Translations under genes and position numbers: made by a program
Part shown: positions 41,127 to 41,935 of the stretch, piece by piece
Numbering within the stretch: position 1 is the first letter of the stretch
How the letters are laid out: each line of letters starts with the position of its first letter
Origin: Candidatus Cloacimonetes bacterium ADurb.Bin211
Lineage (GTDB): Bacteria > Cloacimonadota > Cloacimonadia > Cloacimonadales > Cloacimonadaceae
Direction: 5' to 3'
Length of the DNA stretch: 41,935 nucleotides
NCBI GenBank assembly: GCA_002070045.1
Contig: MWCN01000036.1
Span: 1-41,935, forward strand
Notes under the pieces: model-generated
Database searches by the model: none
Seen by the model: only the letters and a program-made list of their open reading frames with translations
Told to the model about the DNA's origin: nothing

Positions 41127-41935
41127 TATAAATTTATTCCCTCTGCTTGCACCAGTTCCAGAAGGGTTGGTTTTTTTAAAAAATTTACCGCTGAATTTAA
41201 ATCTGGATAGGCTATACGGTCTTCTTGAAGAGTGGGAACAATTTGACGAAAGCTGGATTTAACTTTTTCCAGCACAGAAGAAGAAGGAATATTCCGCTGG
41301 TCTAATGCTTGAGCTGCAACCATCAATTCTATTGCCAGAACTGTTCGCACATTTTCCACTACCTGAATTACTTTATTTGCTGAGATAGAACCCATACTCA
41401 CAAAATCTTCTTGGTTAGCCGAAGTTGGAATATTATCTACACAAGCAGGATGAGACAGCACTCTATCTTCCGAAACCAGAGATGCAGCAGTAAGTTGTAC
41501 AATCATATAGCCAGAATTAATACCAGGATTATTTGCTAGAAAAGGCGGTAAACCCCTATTTAACGCTGGATTCAACATCTGTTCTATTCTTCTTTCCGAT
41601 ATAGATGCCAGCTCTGATATTGCCATAGCTAAGGTATCTAAACAAATTGCCAGAGGTTCACCATGAAAGTTTCCACCAGAAATAACCTTCCCCTCATCAG
41701 GAAAAATGAGAGGATTATCCGTCGCTGAATTTATTTCCACTTCCAGCACTCCTCTTACATAATCTATAGCATCACGCACTGCTCCATGAACTTGAGGTGT
41801 GCATCTCAAGCTATAGGGATCTTGCACATTTTCACAATTTAAGTGCGATTCCCGTAATGGACTATTATTCATCAAGTTACTGATGTTGGAGGCACTGGCT
41901 ATTTGACCCTTATGCGGACGTAATTTATGAACTAA
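41123..41935 (-). CDS. hutH: Histidine ammonia-lyase, C-terminal part (cut by window edge)
   Basis: This enzyme removes ammonia from histidine to give urocanate, the first step of histidine breakdown. About 270 residues are visible, reading in frame to the window edge. They begin LVHKLRPHKGQIASASN and continue with SPLRESH, DPYSLRCTPQVHGAVRDAIDYV, SATDNPLIFPDE, GGNFHGEPLAICLD and NQEDFVSMGSISA, all characteristic of the family. The Ala-Ser-Gly that forms the MIO cofactor lies upstream, outside the window. The nominal TTG at 41875 is internal, not a true start. It fits an amino-acid-fermenting lifestyle. It is followed after 31 bases by the TPR lipoprotein gene. Confidence 0.95.
   Translation of the reverse strand, partial: LVHKLRPHKGQIASASNISNLMNNSPLRESHLNCENVQDPYSLRCTPQVHGAVRDAIDYVRGVLEVEINSATDNPLIFPDEGKVISGGNFHGEPLAICLDTLAMAISELASISERRIEQMLNPALNRGLPPFLANNPGINSGYMIVQLTAASLVSEDRVLSHPACVDNIPTSANQEDFVSMGSISANKVIQVVENVRTVLAIELMVAAQALDQRNIPSSSVLEKVKSSFRQIVPTLQEDRIAYPDLNSAVNFLKKPTLLELVQAEGINLY

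Noticed and set aside
41870-41875. hutH start at the TTG or ATG near 41875
   Set aside because: The frame continues upstream to the window edge with clear family sequence (LRPHKGQIASASN), so the gene is cut off rather than starting here.

Overview
The window looks like the chromosome of an anaerobic, low-GC member of the FCB group, most likely Candidatus Cloacimonadota (Cloacimonas-like). This is inferred from the AT-rich sequence, a FlgD-like sorting tail with a YPNPFNP motif on a secreted peptidase, a eukaryote-like (type 2) isoleucyl-tRNA synthetase, a pyruvate phosphate dikinase, and many peptidases plus a histidine ammonia-lyase, which fit an amino-acid and peptide fermenter. I could not test it by database search. 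No tRNA, rRNA, CRISPR array, insertion sequence or phage gene was seen.

Layout. Bases 1-326 are non-coding, with an inverted repeat at the very edge. A plus-strand run (327-9424) follows: a secreted amidotransferase-like protein, an MCE lipid-transport protein, a large outer-membrane metalloprotease/beta-propeller/beta-barrel fusion, leucyl aminopeptidase, and a zinc/manganese ABC importer (znuA, znuC, znuB). Two acetyltransferase-fold genes lie on the minus strand (9431-10977). After a 570-base gap come two glycosyltransferases and a secreted M14 carboxypeptidase (11548-16393). A minus-strand group (16396-22591) holds a zinc-ribbon/pseudokinase/formylglycine-enzyme-like membrane protein, ileS, and two small cysteine-motif proteins.

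The plus strand resumes at 22918 with an M20 peptidase, dapB, dapF and a RodZ-like protein in overlapping order, which links diaminopimelate (lysine and murein) supply to cell shape. Next are a ferritin-like protein, a lytic transglycosylase, a pseudopilin-like protein, folC, a DUF975 membrane protein, pyruvate phosphate dikinase broken by a frameshift at about 31430, a DUF1232 protein, an RdgB/HAM1 pyrophosphatase and a phosphohexomutase. A bidirectional terminator separates these from a minus-strand group (36137 to the end): hisS, truA, a membrane protein, a TPR lipoprotein and the C-terminal part of hutH, which runs off the right edge.

The most notable points are the frameshifted pyruvate phosphate dikinase, the pseudokinase/FGE fusion coupled to ileS, the envelope cluster at the left end with its protease-propeller-barrel fusion, two genes whose -10 box lies six bases before the ATG (probable leaderless mRNAs), and several palindromes in the longer gaps. 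I do not see a clear new multi-gene defence or mobile system.
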